In this document: positions 1-7,350 of the stretch, one piece after another
Layout: each line of letters opens with the position of its first letter
Position numbering within the stretch: the stretch's first letter is position 1
Assembly (NCBI GenBank): GCA_905221605.1
Contig: CAJNDS010001498.1
Location: 1 to 15,000 of the forward strand
Direction of reading: 5' to 3'
Length of the DNA: 15,000 nt
DNA from: Symbiodinium natans
Taxonomy: Eukaryota > Sar > Dinophyceae > Suessiales > Symbiodiniaceae
Made by a program: the position numbers and the translations under genes
Notes under the pieces: generated by a model
What the model was told of the DNA's origin: nothing
What the model saw: only the letters and a program-made list of their open reading frames with translations
The model's database searches: none

Positions 1-283
1 GGGAGGGGAAAGCAAGGCTCCTTGGCTGCATTTACACAGGCCCTGATCACATCCTGATCCAATTAGGGAGAGAAACACAAGGCTCCTTGGCTGCATTTAC
101 ACAGCCCTTGATCACATCCCGACCCAATTAGGAAGGTAAATACAAAGGCTCCTTGGCTGCATTTTACACAGGCCCTGGTCACATCCCGACCCAATTAGGG
201 AGGGGAAGGCAAGGCTCCTTGGCTGCATTTACACAGGCCCTGATCACATCCCGACCCAATTAGGGAGAGACACACAAGGCTCC
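1..283. repeat. Family A 65-bp minisatellite, left-edge array
   Basis: About four tandem units of a ~65-bp repeat that continues off the left edge. A unit contains AAGGCTCCTTGGCTGCATTT, then CCTGATCACATCCCGACCC, then CAATTAGGGAGGGGAATGC. Unit length varies by a few bases, and 65 is not a multiple of three, so frames drift and long translations across the array are not meaningful. The array stops inside a unit, right after CAAGGCTCC (275-283), where the first coding island begins. Confidence 0.95.
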
Positions 284-302
284 CGGAAGATGCACTGTCC
301 TG

Positions 303-955
303 GTGGAAGGAGGGCAGGGCAAGACCGCTTCCCCAGCTCGTCTAGACTGCTTGCACAAAGCCTTGCAAGAGCTGAAAGCGCAGCACCGCCTCTACCAGGC
401 AAACCCAGCAGTGGAGGGAGCCTTAACAAGAATGGAAATCCTCCTCGCTGGAAAAGTGCAGCCGTGTACAAGCGCAGCGGCAACGAGCCGTGTACAAGCG
501 CAGCGGCAACGACAGACCGCGAAACCTCCCAAGGGCGCCAAACGGGGGAGTCCGGTGGCTCACACTCCTCGGCCTTGGGGGGCGAAGCGCAGCACTCGGA
601 AAACGCAGCGGCCTCTGTCGAAACAATGGAAGAGAAGGAAGACAGGCTAGAGATGACGTACCTGATCCCCAAAGAGCTGAAAGCCCCCAGAGCGGACACT
701 GTGGAGCTGCAGAAAATCCGAAGCACTTCGGAGCTCACGGACGACATGGACGTGAAGTTCTTCCCACACCTGTTTTCCACGGGCACAGGCGGATGGCAGA
801 ATGGATATGGAAGCTTCTCCCAATACGCTCGCAAGCTCTCGGGCAACATCAACGTGAGGATCGGCAACCAGCAGGCTCCAGGCGGGAAGACCAAGTACCA
901 AGAGGGCAAAGGTCAGGTGTTTACATCCCTGAGGGACATCCCAAAAAGCACCTGA
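303..955 (+). pseudogene. Frameshifted copy of the Helitron-N-like coding island
   Basis: Copy 1 of the island that is intact at 6306-6932. The upstream part reads in one frame (from 303, no ATG; first in-frame ATG at 432) and the downstream part in another, ending at the TGA at 953-955. The break is a perfect 26-bp tandem duplication (460-485 and 486-511), which shifts the frame by two; the upstream frame then runs to a stop near 650. A single base is also missing near 293 relative to copy 2. The other three differences from copy 2 are substitutions that each change an amino acid (Gly for Val, Leu for Ile, Ser for Ala). The downstream part contains FFPHLFSTGTGGW followed by SFSQYAR, which weakly resembles the Helitron-like N domain upstream of the Rep motif in Helitron transposases. 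Most likely a decayed copy; the duplication could instead be an assembly artefact. Confidence 0.6.
460..511 (+). repeat. 26-bp perfect tandem duplication inside coding island
   Basis: Two adjacent identical 26-bp units (460-485, 486-511), each beginning AGCCGTGTACAAGCGC. The paralogous site in copy 2 has one unit (about 6463-6488). It adds 26 bases and so shifts the reading frame of the surrounding ORF. Confidence 0.95.
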
Positions 956-998
956 GATTGCTTATCACTGAGCATTCTTTAGAGAAGAGAGCGCAGCG

Positions 999-1373
999 CA
1001 AGGCTCCTTGGCTGCATTTACCGGCCCTGATCACATCCCGACCGACCTAGGCAGGGGAACACAAGGCTCTGTGCCTGCATTTACAGGCCCTGATCACATC
1101 CCGACCCAATTAGGGAGGGGAATGCAAGGCTCCTTGGCTGCATCTGCACAGGTCCTGCTCACACCCTGAGGGGAACACAAGGCTCCTTGGCTTCATACAC
1201 AGGCCCTGATCACATCCCTACCCAATTAGGGAGGCCAAGGCTCCTTGGCTGCGTTCACGCAGGCCCTGATCACATCCGACCCAGTCAGGGAGGGAATGCA
1301 AGGCTCCTTGGCTGCATTTACACAGGCCCTGATCACATCCTGACCCAGTTAGGGAAGGGAACGCAAAGGCTCC
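999..1373. repeat. Family A array between the two coding islands (copy 1)
   Basis: About six irregular family A units, several shortened. The array resumes at CAAGGCTCC (999-1007), the same nine bases at which it stopped at 275-283, and ends at AAAGGCTCCTTGG just before the Josephin-like frame. It could be a repeat-filled intron between two exons, but no pair of splice sites was established. Confidence 0.9.
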
Positions 1374-1784
1374 TTGGGGGCAGCCTTCTTCACTGAAGCG
1401 GACATGGACAACGCCGTGCAGGTTGTCCTCGAAGAAGGTGGGGTGGAACGAGGTGAAGCTGCAGAGGACCACGCGGCGCCAGGTGGCTTCTACTCCTCGG
1501 AAGTGCTTGCGCAGGTACTGCAAACCAAAGCCATGGCTGCTTTTGGTCGTGTGAGGTGGCAAATGGACCTTCAACCCGTCGTGAGCAAGCACGATCTGGA
1601 AGCAGCTGCCGGGGCGGTGCAGAACCGGTACAACGCACACTGGGTGGCATATCGATATTTCCATGAGAAGATCTTCAGGTTGGACTCCCTGGCTCGTACC
1701 CGCAGAGCAGAGCAGATACCGGAAGCCGTCTTCTTGGCGGAGCTCGCTCGACATCCCGCGACCTACTGCATCCGAGAGGCCTAG
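1374..1784 (+). CDS. Josephin-type deubiquitinase fragment, copy 1 (partial)
   Basis: A 136-residue frame ending in TAG at 1782-1784. It aligns by eye with the C-terminal two thirds of the Josephin domain (ataxin-3/JOSD family), papain-like cysteine proteases that cleave ubiquitin conjugates. FFTEADMD (residues 5-12) matches the segment just after the catalytic Cys helix; GGFYSSEVLAQVL (37-49) matches the ataxin-3 segment GFFSIQVISNAL; AHW at 88-90 carries the presumed catalytic His89; FRLDSL (101-106) supplies Asp104 as in JOSD proteins; FLAEL (120-124) and TYCI (130-133) fit the last helix and strand. The N-terminal part with the catalytic Cys is absent, and nothing like it was seen elsewhere in the window. 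There is no ATG at the left end (first in-frame ATG at 1404), but an AG at 1382-1383 sits just before the conserved segment and could be a 3' splice site. It is either an exon of a split gene or a truncated pseudogene. Confidence 0.65.
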   Translation: MGAAFFTEADMDNAVQVVLEEGGVERGEAAEDHAAPGGFYSSEVLAQVLQTKAMAAFGRVRWQMDLQPVVSKHDLEAAAGAVQNRYNAHWVAYRYFHEKIFRLDSLARTRRAEQIPEAVFLAELARHPATYCIREA

Positions 1785-2659
1785 CCGCGGCTGCCATCTC
1801 CTAACAATGTTGTGATGCCGCGAGGACACCTCTGGTGCTCCACGCCAACGTTTCACCCCCCCACAGACCAGCGTTCTCACGCGAGATCGCACAAGGCAAG
1901 GCAGAAACCAAGGCGCCAGCTCATGCTCATGTGATGGATGGATGTGTGGCAAGACTGGCGCCCCAGCAAACCTGAGCAACAATGCGCCGCTCTTCTCTGC
2001 GGGCTCAAGATTAGAGTTACCCCAAACAAAAGACATGGTTTTCTTTCAGAAACCTATCCAAAAAGCGAGACGAGGTGTCGAAACAATCAAATCAATATCA
2101 CCATGACAAGACGAAAGACAAGAATTACAAGCATTTGCTGTCAAGAACCAACATGCTCAACTTCTCCTGGCCCAGAACTGCAGACATGGACAGAAGACCA
2201 CCAGACCTTCAAGCATCAGGTCCGTCTCTTCCACGGAGTTCAGAAAGGTTTTAATGAATTGTTATATCAAATGTTGCCGAAGAGACAACTCCAGCAACAA
2301 ATCAAATTCTTTTCCTCCCCGAGAAGGCTCAAGAGATCGTGGGACCGAAAATATTGCCCTTTCCACCCCAAATAGTCCGGACACAATATCCGATTTCATA
2401 GAACTGAAATTCGAATTTGCAAAAACAATACCAATATTAATTGAAATTCCTCTATATTCTCTGAAATTTCGAGGGGGTGAAATGAACCATTATCATTCTA
2501 AAGAATTGCAATCCAAAAAATGATTCAAATTACAAGATATGTAATTCAAATATTCGTGGAACCATATCAATTGTAATAATATATCGAAACTTCGAGGCTA
2601 ACACCCACAGACAAGGGTCAACAAAGATTCGGGACATCAGGAAAATTATAATGAATACC
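1785..2659. other. Region without a recognisable gene; weak ORF 1938-2375
   Basis: Follows the Josephin-like stop. A 145-codon + strand ORF (1938-2375, ATG start) is present but resembles no family I recognise. The two duplicated copies differ by one base near its N-terminal end (near 1989; copy 2 has one more C), so the first ~20 residues are in different frames, while the rest, including a segment near KGFNELLYQMLPKR, is shared. Two later differences (Cys/Gly and Gln/His) both change residues. The base composition turns AT-rich from about 2040. Coding status is doubtful; it might be 3' untranslated or intergenic sequence. Confidence 0.3.
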
Positions 2660-3036
2660 CTCAAAAAGAACTCCCAGATCTTCAAGATTTTAATTCTGGA
2701 GGTTTTGATCAATTATCCAGAAGTCCCCAGATCTTCCAAATTTGAATTCTAAAGATTTTTGGAGGACTTATTCAGATATCCAGTATTTATCAAATCCTTC
2801 AAAATTTGAATTCCGAAAATTCCAGAGGTTTTGAATCGATATCCAAAGATCCCCAGGCCTTCTAAATTTGAATCCTGGAGGACTGCAGGAGATTTTGATC
2901 AATTATCCAGAAATCCCCAGATCTTCCAAATTTGAAATCTAGAGTTTTGGGATCCATATCCAACGATTCCCAGGCTTTCAAAATTTTAATTCTTGAGGTT
3001 TTGGGCCGATACAGACCTTCAAAATTTGAATTCTGG
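2660..3036. repeat. Family C degenerate ~60-bp AT-rich repeat, copy 1
   Basis: About seven diverged units, each centred on a form of CTTCCAAATTTGAATTCTGG, usually preceded by CCCCAGAT and followed by a GGTTTTGATC-like piece and ATATCCA or TTATCCA. Spacing is about 50-64 bases. Units differ much more from each other than the two segmental copies do, so this repeat is older than the duplication. Confidence 0.8.
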
Positions 3037-3200
3037 CGCAAGCCCCCCCACCCCAGCCCCCCATCCCCCCAGCCCCCCCAAGCCCAACCAACAAAAATGT
3101 AAAACATTGAAAGGCAAAAAACAAAACCCGGCAAAACCCCCCAAAACCCCCCAAAACCCGACAAAACCCCCCAAAACCCGACAAAACCCCCCAAAACTCC
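3037..3200. repeat. C-rich tract followed by C6A4 repeats, copy 1
   Basis: From 3042 come runs of six or seven C separated by A, AG or AT. From about 3125 to 3200 follows a CCCCCCAAAA-type repeat with ACCCGAC variants. The complementary strand is GGGGGGTTTT, a strong G-quadruplex candidate that resembles the G4T4 telomere repeat of spirotrich ciliates. Minus-strand Gly/Phe-rich frames here are repeat translations, not genes. Confidence 0.85.
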
Positions 3201-3213
3201 GGACACAAACCCT

Positions 3214-3337
3214 ATACAATTTCTATAAACCCTAAACCCTAAACCCTAAACCCTAAACCCTAAACCCTAAACCCTAAACCCTAAACCCTAAACCCTAAAC
3301 CCTAAACCCTCAAGACCAGGATAAATAGAAATTGTAT
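3214..3337. repeat. 13-bp inverted repeats bounding telomere tract, copy 1
   Basis: Perfect arms ATACAATTTCTAT (3214-3226) and ATAGAAATTGTAT (3325-3337) enclose 98 bases that consist of the telomere tract plus a 14-base tail. The same arms are present in copy 2 (9193-9205, 9240-9252) around a much shorter interior. No clear target-site duplication is visible outside the arms. Confidence 0.85.
3227..3310 (+). repeat. Interstitial telomere repeats, 12 units
   Basis: Twelve perfect head-to-tail AAACCCT units (84 bp), the C-rich strand of the TTTAGGG telomere repeat used by plants, many algae and dinoflagellates. The orientation is that of a left chromosome end whose interior lies to the right, yet the duplicated sequence lies to its left, so this is internal rather than a true end. 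The perfect units suggest recent addition or homogenisation. Confidence 0.97.
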
Positions 3338-3440
3338 GTGTTTCATTACGAATAGCTCGATTCCTGCAGGCAAAGAGGTTTAAGTAAATTGAACATATTG
3401 GCACAGTTGACCCCTGCAAACCCTTATCCTGGCTCACTAG
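3311..3440. other. Non-repetitive spacer right of telomere tract, copy 1
   Basis: About 130 bases without an ORF. It shares TAGAAATTGTATGTG and, after a diverged stretch, GTTTAAGTAAATT (3378-3390) with copy 2. A 23-base stretch at 3374-3396 recurs in inverted orientation at 9343-9365. From about 3441 degenerate family A sequence begins. Confidence 0.7.
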
Positions 3441-6285
3441 TTACCTCAACTAGGGAGGAGAAGGCCAAGCTCCTTGATTGCATTCACACAAGCCCCGATC
3501 CCTGACCCAAATTCAGGAGGCTAACGCAAGGCTCGTATTCACACAGGCTTTGATCACATCCCGACCTGGAATGCAAGGCTCCCGACCCATTTGTGGGGGG
3601 GGGGGGGAACGCAAAGGCTCCTTCAGTTACATAAGCCCTGCTCACACACCGACCCAATTAGGGAGGTGAATACAAAGGCTCCTTGGCTGCATTCACACAG
3701 GCTCTGATCACATCCCGACCCAATTAGGGAGGGGAACGCAAAGGCTCCATGGCTGCATTTACACAGGCCCTCATCACATCCCGACCCAATTAGGGAGGGG
3801 AATGCAAGTCTCCTTGGCTGCATTTACACAGGCCCTGATCACATCCCGACCCAATTAGGGAGGTGAATACAAAGGCTCCTGGGCTGCATTTACACAGACC
3901 CTGATCACATCCTGACCCAATTCGGGAGGTGAACACTGCATTTACACAGGCCCTGATCACATCCTGACCCAAAGTAGGGAGAGAAACAAAGGCTCCTTGG
4001 CTGCATTTACACAGGCCCTGATCACATCCCGACCCAATTAGGGAGGTGACTACAAAGGCTCCTTGGCAGCATTCACACAGGCCCTGATCACATCCCGACC
4101 CAATTAGGGAGGGGAATGCAAGGCTCCTTGGCTGCATTGACACAGGCCCTGATCACATCCCGACCCAATTAGGGAGAATCACAAGGCTCCTTGGCTGCAT
4201 TTACACAGGTCCTGATCACATCCCGACCCAATTAGGGAGGTGACTACAAAGGCTCCTTGGCAGCATTCACAGAGGCCCTGATCACATCCCGACCCAATTA
4301 GGGAGGGGAATGAAAGGCTCCTTGGCTGCATTGACACAGGCCCTGATCACATCCCGACCCAATTAGGGAGAATCACAAGGCTCCTTGTCTGCATTTACAC
4401 AGGTCTTGATCACATCCCGACCCAATTAGGGAGGTGAATACAAAGGCTCCTTGGCTGCATTTACACAGGCCCTGGTCACATCCCGACGCAATTAGGGAGG
4501 GGAATGCAAGGCTCCTTGGCTGCGTTTAGACAGGCCCTGATCACATCCCGACCCAATTAGGGAGATGAACACAAGCCTCCTTGGCAGCATTTTCACAGGC
4601 CCTGATCACATCCCGACCCAATTAGGGAGAATCACAAGGCTCCTTGGCTGCATTTACACAGGGCTTGATCACATCCCGACCCAATTAGGGAGGTGAATAC
4701 AAAGGCTCCTTGGCTGCAGTTACACAGGCCCTGATCACATCCCGACCCAATTCGGGAGGGGAATGCAAGGCCCCTTGGCTGCATTTACACAGGCTGACCC
4801 AATTAGGGAGAGAAACACAAGGCTCCTTGGCTGCATTTACACAGCCCTTGATCACATCCCGACCCAATTAGGGAGGGAAATACAAAGGCTCCTTGGCTGC
4901 ATTCACACAGGCCCTGATCACATCCCGACCCAATTAGGGAGGGGAATGCAAGGCTCCTTGGCTGCATTTACACAGGCCCTGATCACATCCCGACCCAATT
5001 AGGGAGGGGAATGCCAAGGCTCCTTGGCTGCATTCAAACAGGCCCTGGTCACATCCCGACCCAATTATGGAGGGGAATGCAAGGCTCCTTGGCTGCATTT
5101 ACACAAACCCTGATCACATCCTGACCCATTTAGGGAGGGCAATGCAAGGCTCCCTGGCTGCATTTACACAGGCCCTGGGAGGGGAATGCAAGGCTCCTTG
5201 GCTGCATTTACACAGGCCCTGATCACATCCCGACCCAATTAGGGAGAATCACAAGTCTCCTTGGCTGCATTTACACAGGTCTTGATCACATCCCGACCCA
5301 ATTAGGGAGGTGAATACAAAGGCTCCTTGGCTGCAGTTACACAGGCCCTGATCACATCCCGACCCAATTCGGGAGGGGAACGCAAGGCTCCTTGGCTGCA
5401 TTTACACAGGCCCTGATCACATCCTGATCCAATTAGGGAGCGAAACACAAGGCTCCTTGGCTGCATTTACACAGCCCTTGATCACATCCCGACCCAATTA
5501 GGAAGGTAAATACAAAGGCTCCTTGGCTGCATTTACACAGCCCTTGATCACATCCCGACCCAATTAGGGAAGGGAATGCAATGCTTCTTGGCTGCAGTCA
5601 CACAGGCCCTGATCACATCCGGACCCAATTCGGGAAGGGAATGCAAGGCTCCTTGGCTGCAGTCACACCACATCCGGACCTTGGCTGCATTTACACAGCC
5701 CTTGATCAATTAGGGAGGTAAATACAAAGGCTCCTTGGCAGCATTCACACAGGCCCTGATCACATCCCTACCCAATTAGGGAGGGGAATGCAAGGCTCCT
5801 TGGCTGCATTTACACAGGCCCTGATCACATCCCGACCCAATTAGGGAGGGGAATGCCAAGGCTCCTTGGCTGCATGCAAACAGGCCCCTGGTCACATCCC
5901 GACCCAATTAGGGAGGGGAATGCAAGGCTCCTTGGCTGCATTTACACAAACCCTGATCACATCCTGACCCATTTAGGGAGGGCAATGCAAGGCTCCCTGG
6001 CTGCATTTACACAGGCCCTGGGAGGGGAATGCAAGGCTCCTTGGCTGCATTTACACAGGCCCTGATCACATCCCGACCCAATTAGGGAGAATCACAAGGC
6101 TCCTTGGCTGCATTTCACATCCCGACCCAATTAGGGAGGTGAATACAAAGGCTCCTTGGCTGCAGTTACACAGGCCCTGATCACATCCCGACCCAATTCG
6201 GGAGGGGAACGCAAGGCTCCTTGGCTGCATTTACACAGGCCCTGATCACATCCTGACCCAATTAGGGAGAGAAACACAAGGCTCC
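3441..6285. repeat. Main family A 65-bp minisatellite array
   Basis: Roughly 40 tandem 65-bp units. The left end is degenerate and includes a run of 13 G (3595-3607); the centre and right are well conserved. Unit variants recur in order, showing higher-order duplication: one block around 4041-4200 repeats about 194 bp further on (three units), and 4921-5230 repeats about 842 bp further on near 5763-6070, marked by a shortened unit reading GGCCCTGGGAGGGGAATGC. Each unit carries the dyad CAAGG-CT-CCTTG, the palindrome TGATCA and an ATTAGGG motif. Short ORFs across it are shadows. It ends within a unit after CAAGGCTCC (6277-6285). Confidence 0.95.
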
Positions 6286-6305
6286 AGGAAGATGGCACTG
6301 TCCTG

Positions 6306-6932
6306 GTGGAAGGAGTGCAGGGCAAGACCGCTTCCCCAGCTCGTCTAGACTGCTTGCACAAAGCCTTGCAAGAGCTGAAAGCGCAGCACCGCCTCTACCA
6401 GGCAAACCCAGCAGTGGAGGGAGCCTTAACAAGAATGGAAATCATCCTCGCTGGAAAAGTGCAGCCGTGTACAAGCGCAGCGGCAACGACAGACCGCGAA
6501 ACCTCCCAAGGGCGCCAAACGGGGGAGTCCGGTGGCTCACACTCCTCGGCCTTGGGGGGCGAAGCGCAGCACTCGGAAAACGCAGCGGCCTCTGTCGAAA
6601 CAATGGAAGAGAAGGAAGACAGGCTAGAGATGACGTACCTGATCCCCAAAGAGCTGAAAGCCCCCAGAGCGGACACTGTGGAGCTGCAGAAAATCCGAAG
6701 CACTTCGGAGCTCACGGACGACATGGACGTGAAGTTCTTCCCACACCTGTTTTCCACGGGCACAGGCGGATGGCAGAATGGATATGGAAGCTTCTCCCAA
6801 TACGCTCGCAAGCTCTCGGGCAACATCAACGTGAGGATCGGCAACCAGCAGGCTCCAGGCGGGAAGACCAAGTACCAAGAGGGCAAAGGTCAGGTGTTTA
6901 CAGCCCTGAGGGACATCCCAAAAAGCACCTGA
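6306..6932 (+). CDS. Coding island with weak Helitron-like N motif (copy 2, intact frame)
   Basis: A 208-codon frame ending in TGA at 6930-6932. It is open upstream into the flanking repeat without an ATG (the nominal start at 6306 is GTG); the first in-frame ATG is at 6435, giving 165 residues. Alternatively it is an internal exon with an acceptor AG at 6286-6287, directly after the last repeat bases CAAGGCTCC. Residues 14-31 look helical (LDCLHKALQELKAQHRLY). Residues 52-110 are polar low complexity. FFPHLFSTGTGGW (144-156) plus SFSQYAR (162-168) resembles the FPhLFPtGxGgW...Y pattern of the Helitron-like N domain, but the rest of that domain, the HUH Rep site and a helicase are absent. The match is short, so treat the family as tentative; otherwise it is an unknown protein fragment. 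Copy 1 (303-955) is frameshifted. Confidence 0.45.
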   Translation: MEGVQGKTASPARLDCLHKALQELKAQHRLYQANPAVEGALTRMEIILAGKVQPCTSAAATTDRETSQGRQTGESGGSHSSALGGEAQHSENAAASVETMEEKEDRLEMTYLIPKELKAPRADTVELQKIRSTSELTDDMDVKFFPHLFSTGTGGWQNGYGSFSQYARKLSGNINVRIGNQQAPGGKTKYQEGKGQVFTALRDIPKST

Positions 6933-6975
6933 GATTGCTTATCACTGAGCATTCTTTAGAGAAGAGAGCGCAGCG

Positions 6976-7350
6976 CAAGGCTCCTTGGCTGCATTTACCG
7001 GCCCTGATCACATCCCGACCGAACTAGGCAGGGGAACACAAGGCTCTGTGCCTGCATTTACAGGCCCTGATCACATCCCGACCCAATTAGGGAGGGGAAT
7101 GCAAGGCTCCTTGGCTGCATCTGCACAGGTCCTGCTCACACCCTGAAGGGAACACAAGGCTCCTTGGCTTCATACACAGGCCCTGATCACATCCCTACCC
7201 AATTAGGGAGGCCAAGGCTCCTTGGCTGCGTTCACGCAGGCCCTGATCACATCCGACCCAGTCAGGGAGGGAATGCAAGGCTCCTTGGCTGCATTTACAC
7301 AGGCCCTGATCACATCCTGACCCAGTTAGGGAAGGGAACGCAAAGGCTCC
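6976..7350. repeat. Family A array between coding islands (copy 2)
   Basis: Near-identical to 999-1373, with the same shortened and variant units in the same order. It resumes at CAAGGCTCC (6976-6984) and ends at AAAGGCTCCTTGG before the Josephin-like frame. Confidence 0.9.

Larger units (their letters stand above)
275..3390 (+). repeat. Segmental duplication, copy 1
   Basis: This stretch is repeated in the same orientation at 6277-9322 with very few differences: the same coding islands, the same short family A stretch, the same AT-rich DNA, C-rich tracts and telomere tract in the same order. Visible differences are a 26-bp tandem duplication at 460-511 only here, single-base indels near 293 and 1989, scattered substitutions, and 12 telomere units here against 3 in copy 2. 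Similarity weakens right of the telomere tract (after about 3350) but a shared GTTTAAGTAAATT at 3378-3390 suggests homology reaches that point. Confidence 0.93.

Noticed and set aside
244-909. Minus-strand ORFs antisense to the first coding island (also 6395-6886)
   Set aside because: Shadow of the + frame. The FFPHLF...GGW pattern is on the + strand and the antisense translation shows no family features.
303-955. A functional Helitron transposase
   Set aside because: Only a short N-domain-like motif is visible. No HUH Rep motif, no helicase motifs, no 3' CTRR hairpin end was found, and copy 1 is frameshifted.
1218-2036. 272-codon minus-strand ORF antisense to the Josephin fragment (also 7195-8007)
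   Set aside because: The + strand frame matches a known protease fold with active-site residues, while the minus frame runs into family A repeats at one end.
2862-3235. Gly/Phe-rich and Pro/Lys-rich ORFs near the telomere tract (also 8840-9198)
   Set aside because: Translations of C-rich and C6A4 simple repeats.
3227-3310. A true chromosome end at the telomere tract
   Set aside because: Complex sequence continues on both sides in both copies and the tract is only 84 or 21 bp, so it is interstitial.
3441-6285. CRISPR-like array
   Set aside because: The ~65-bp units are directly tandem with no unique spacers, the context is eukaryotic, and no cas-like gene is present.
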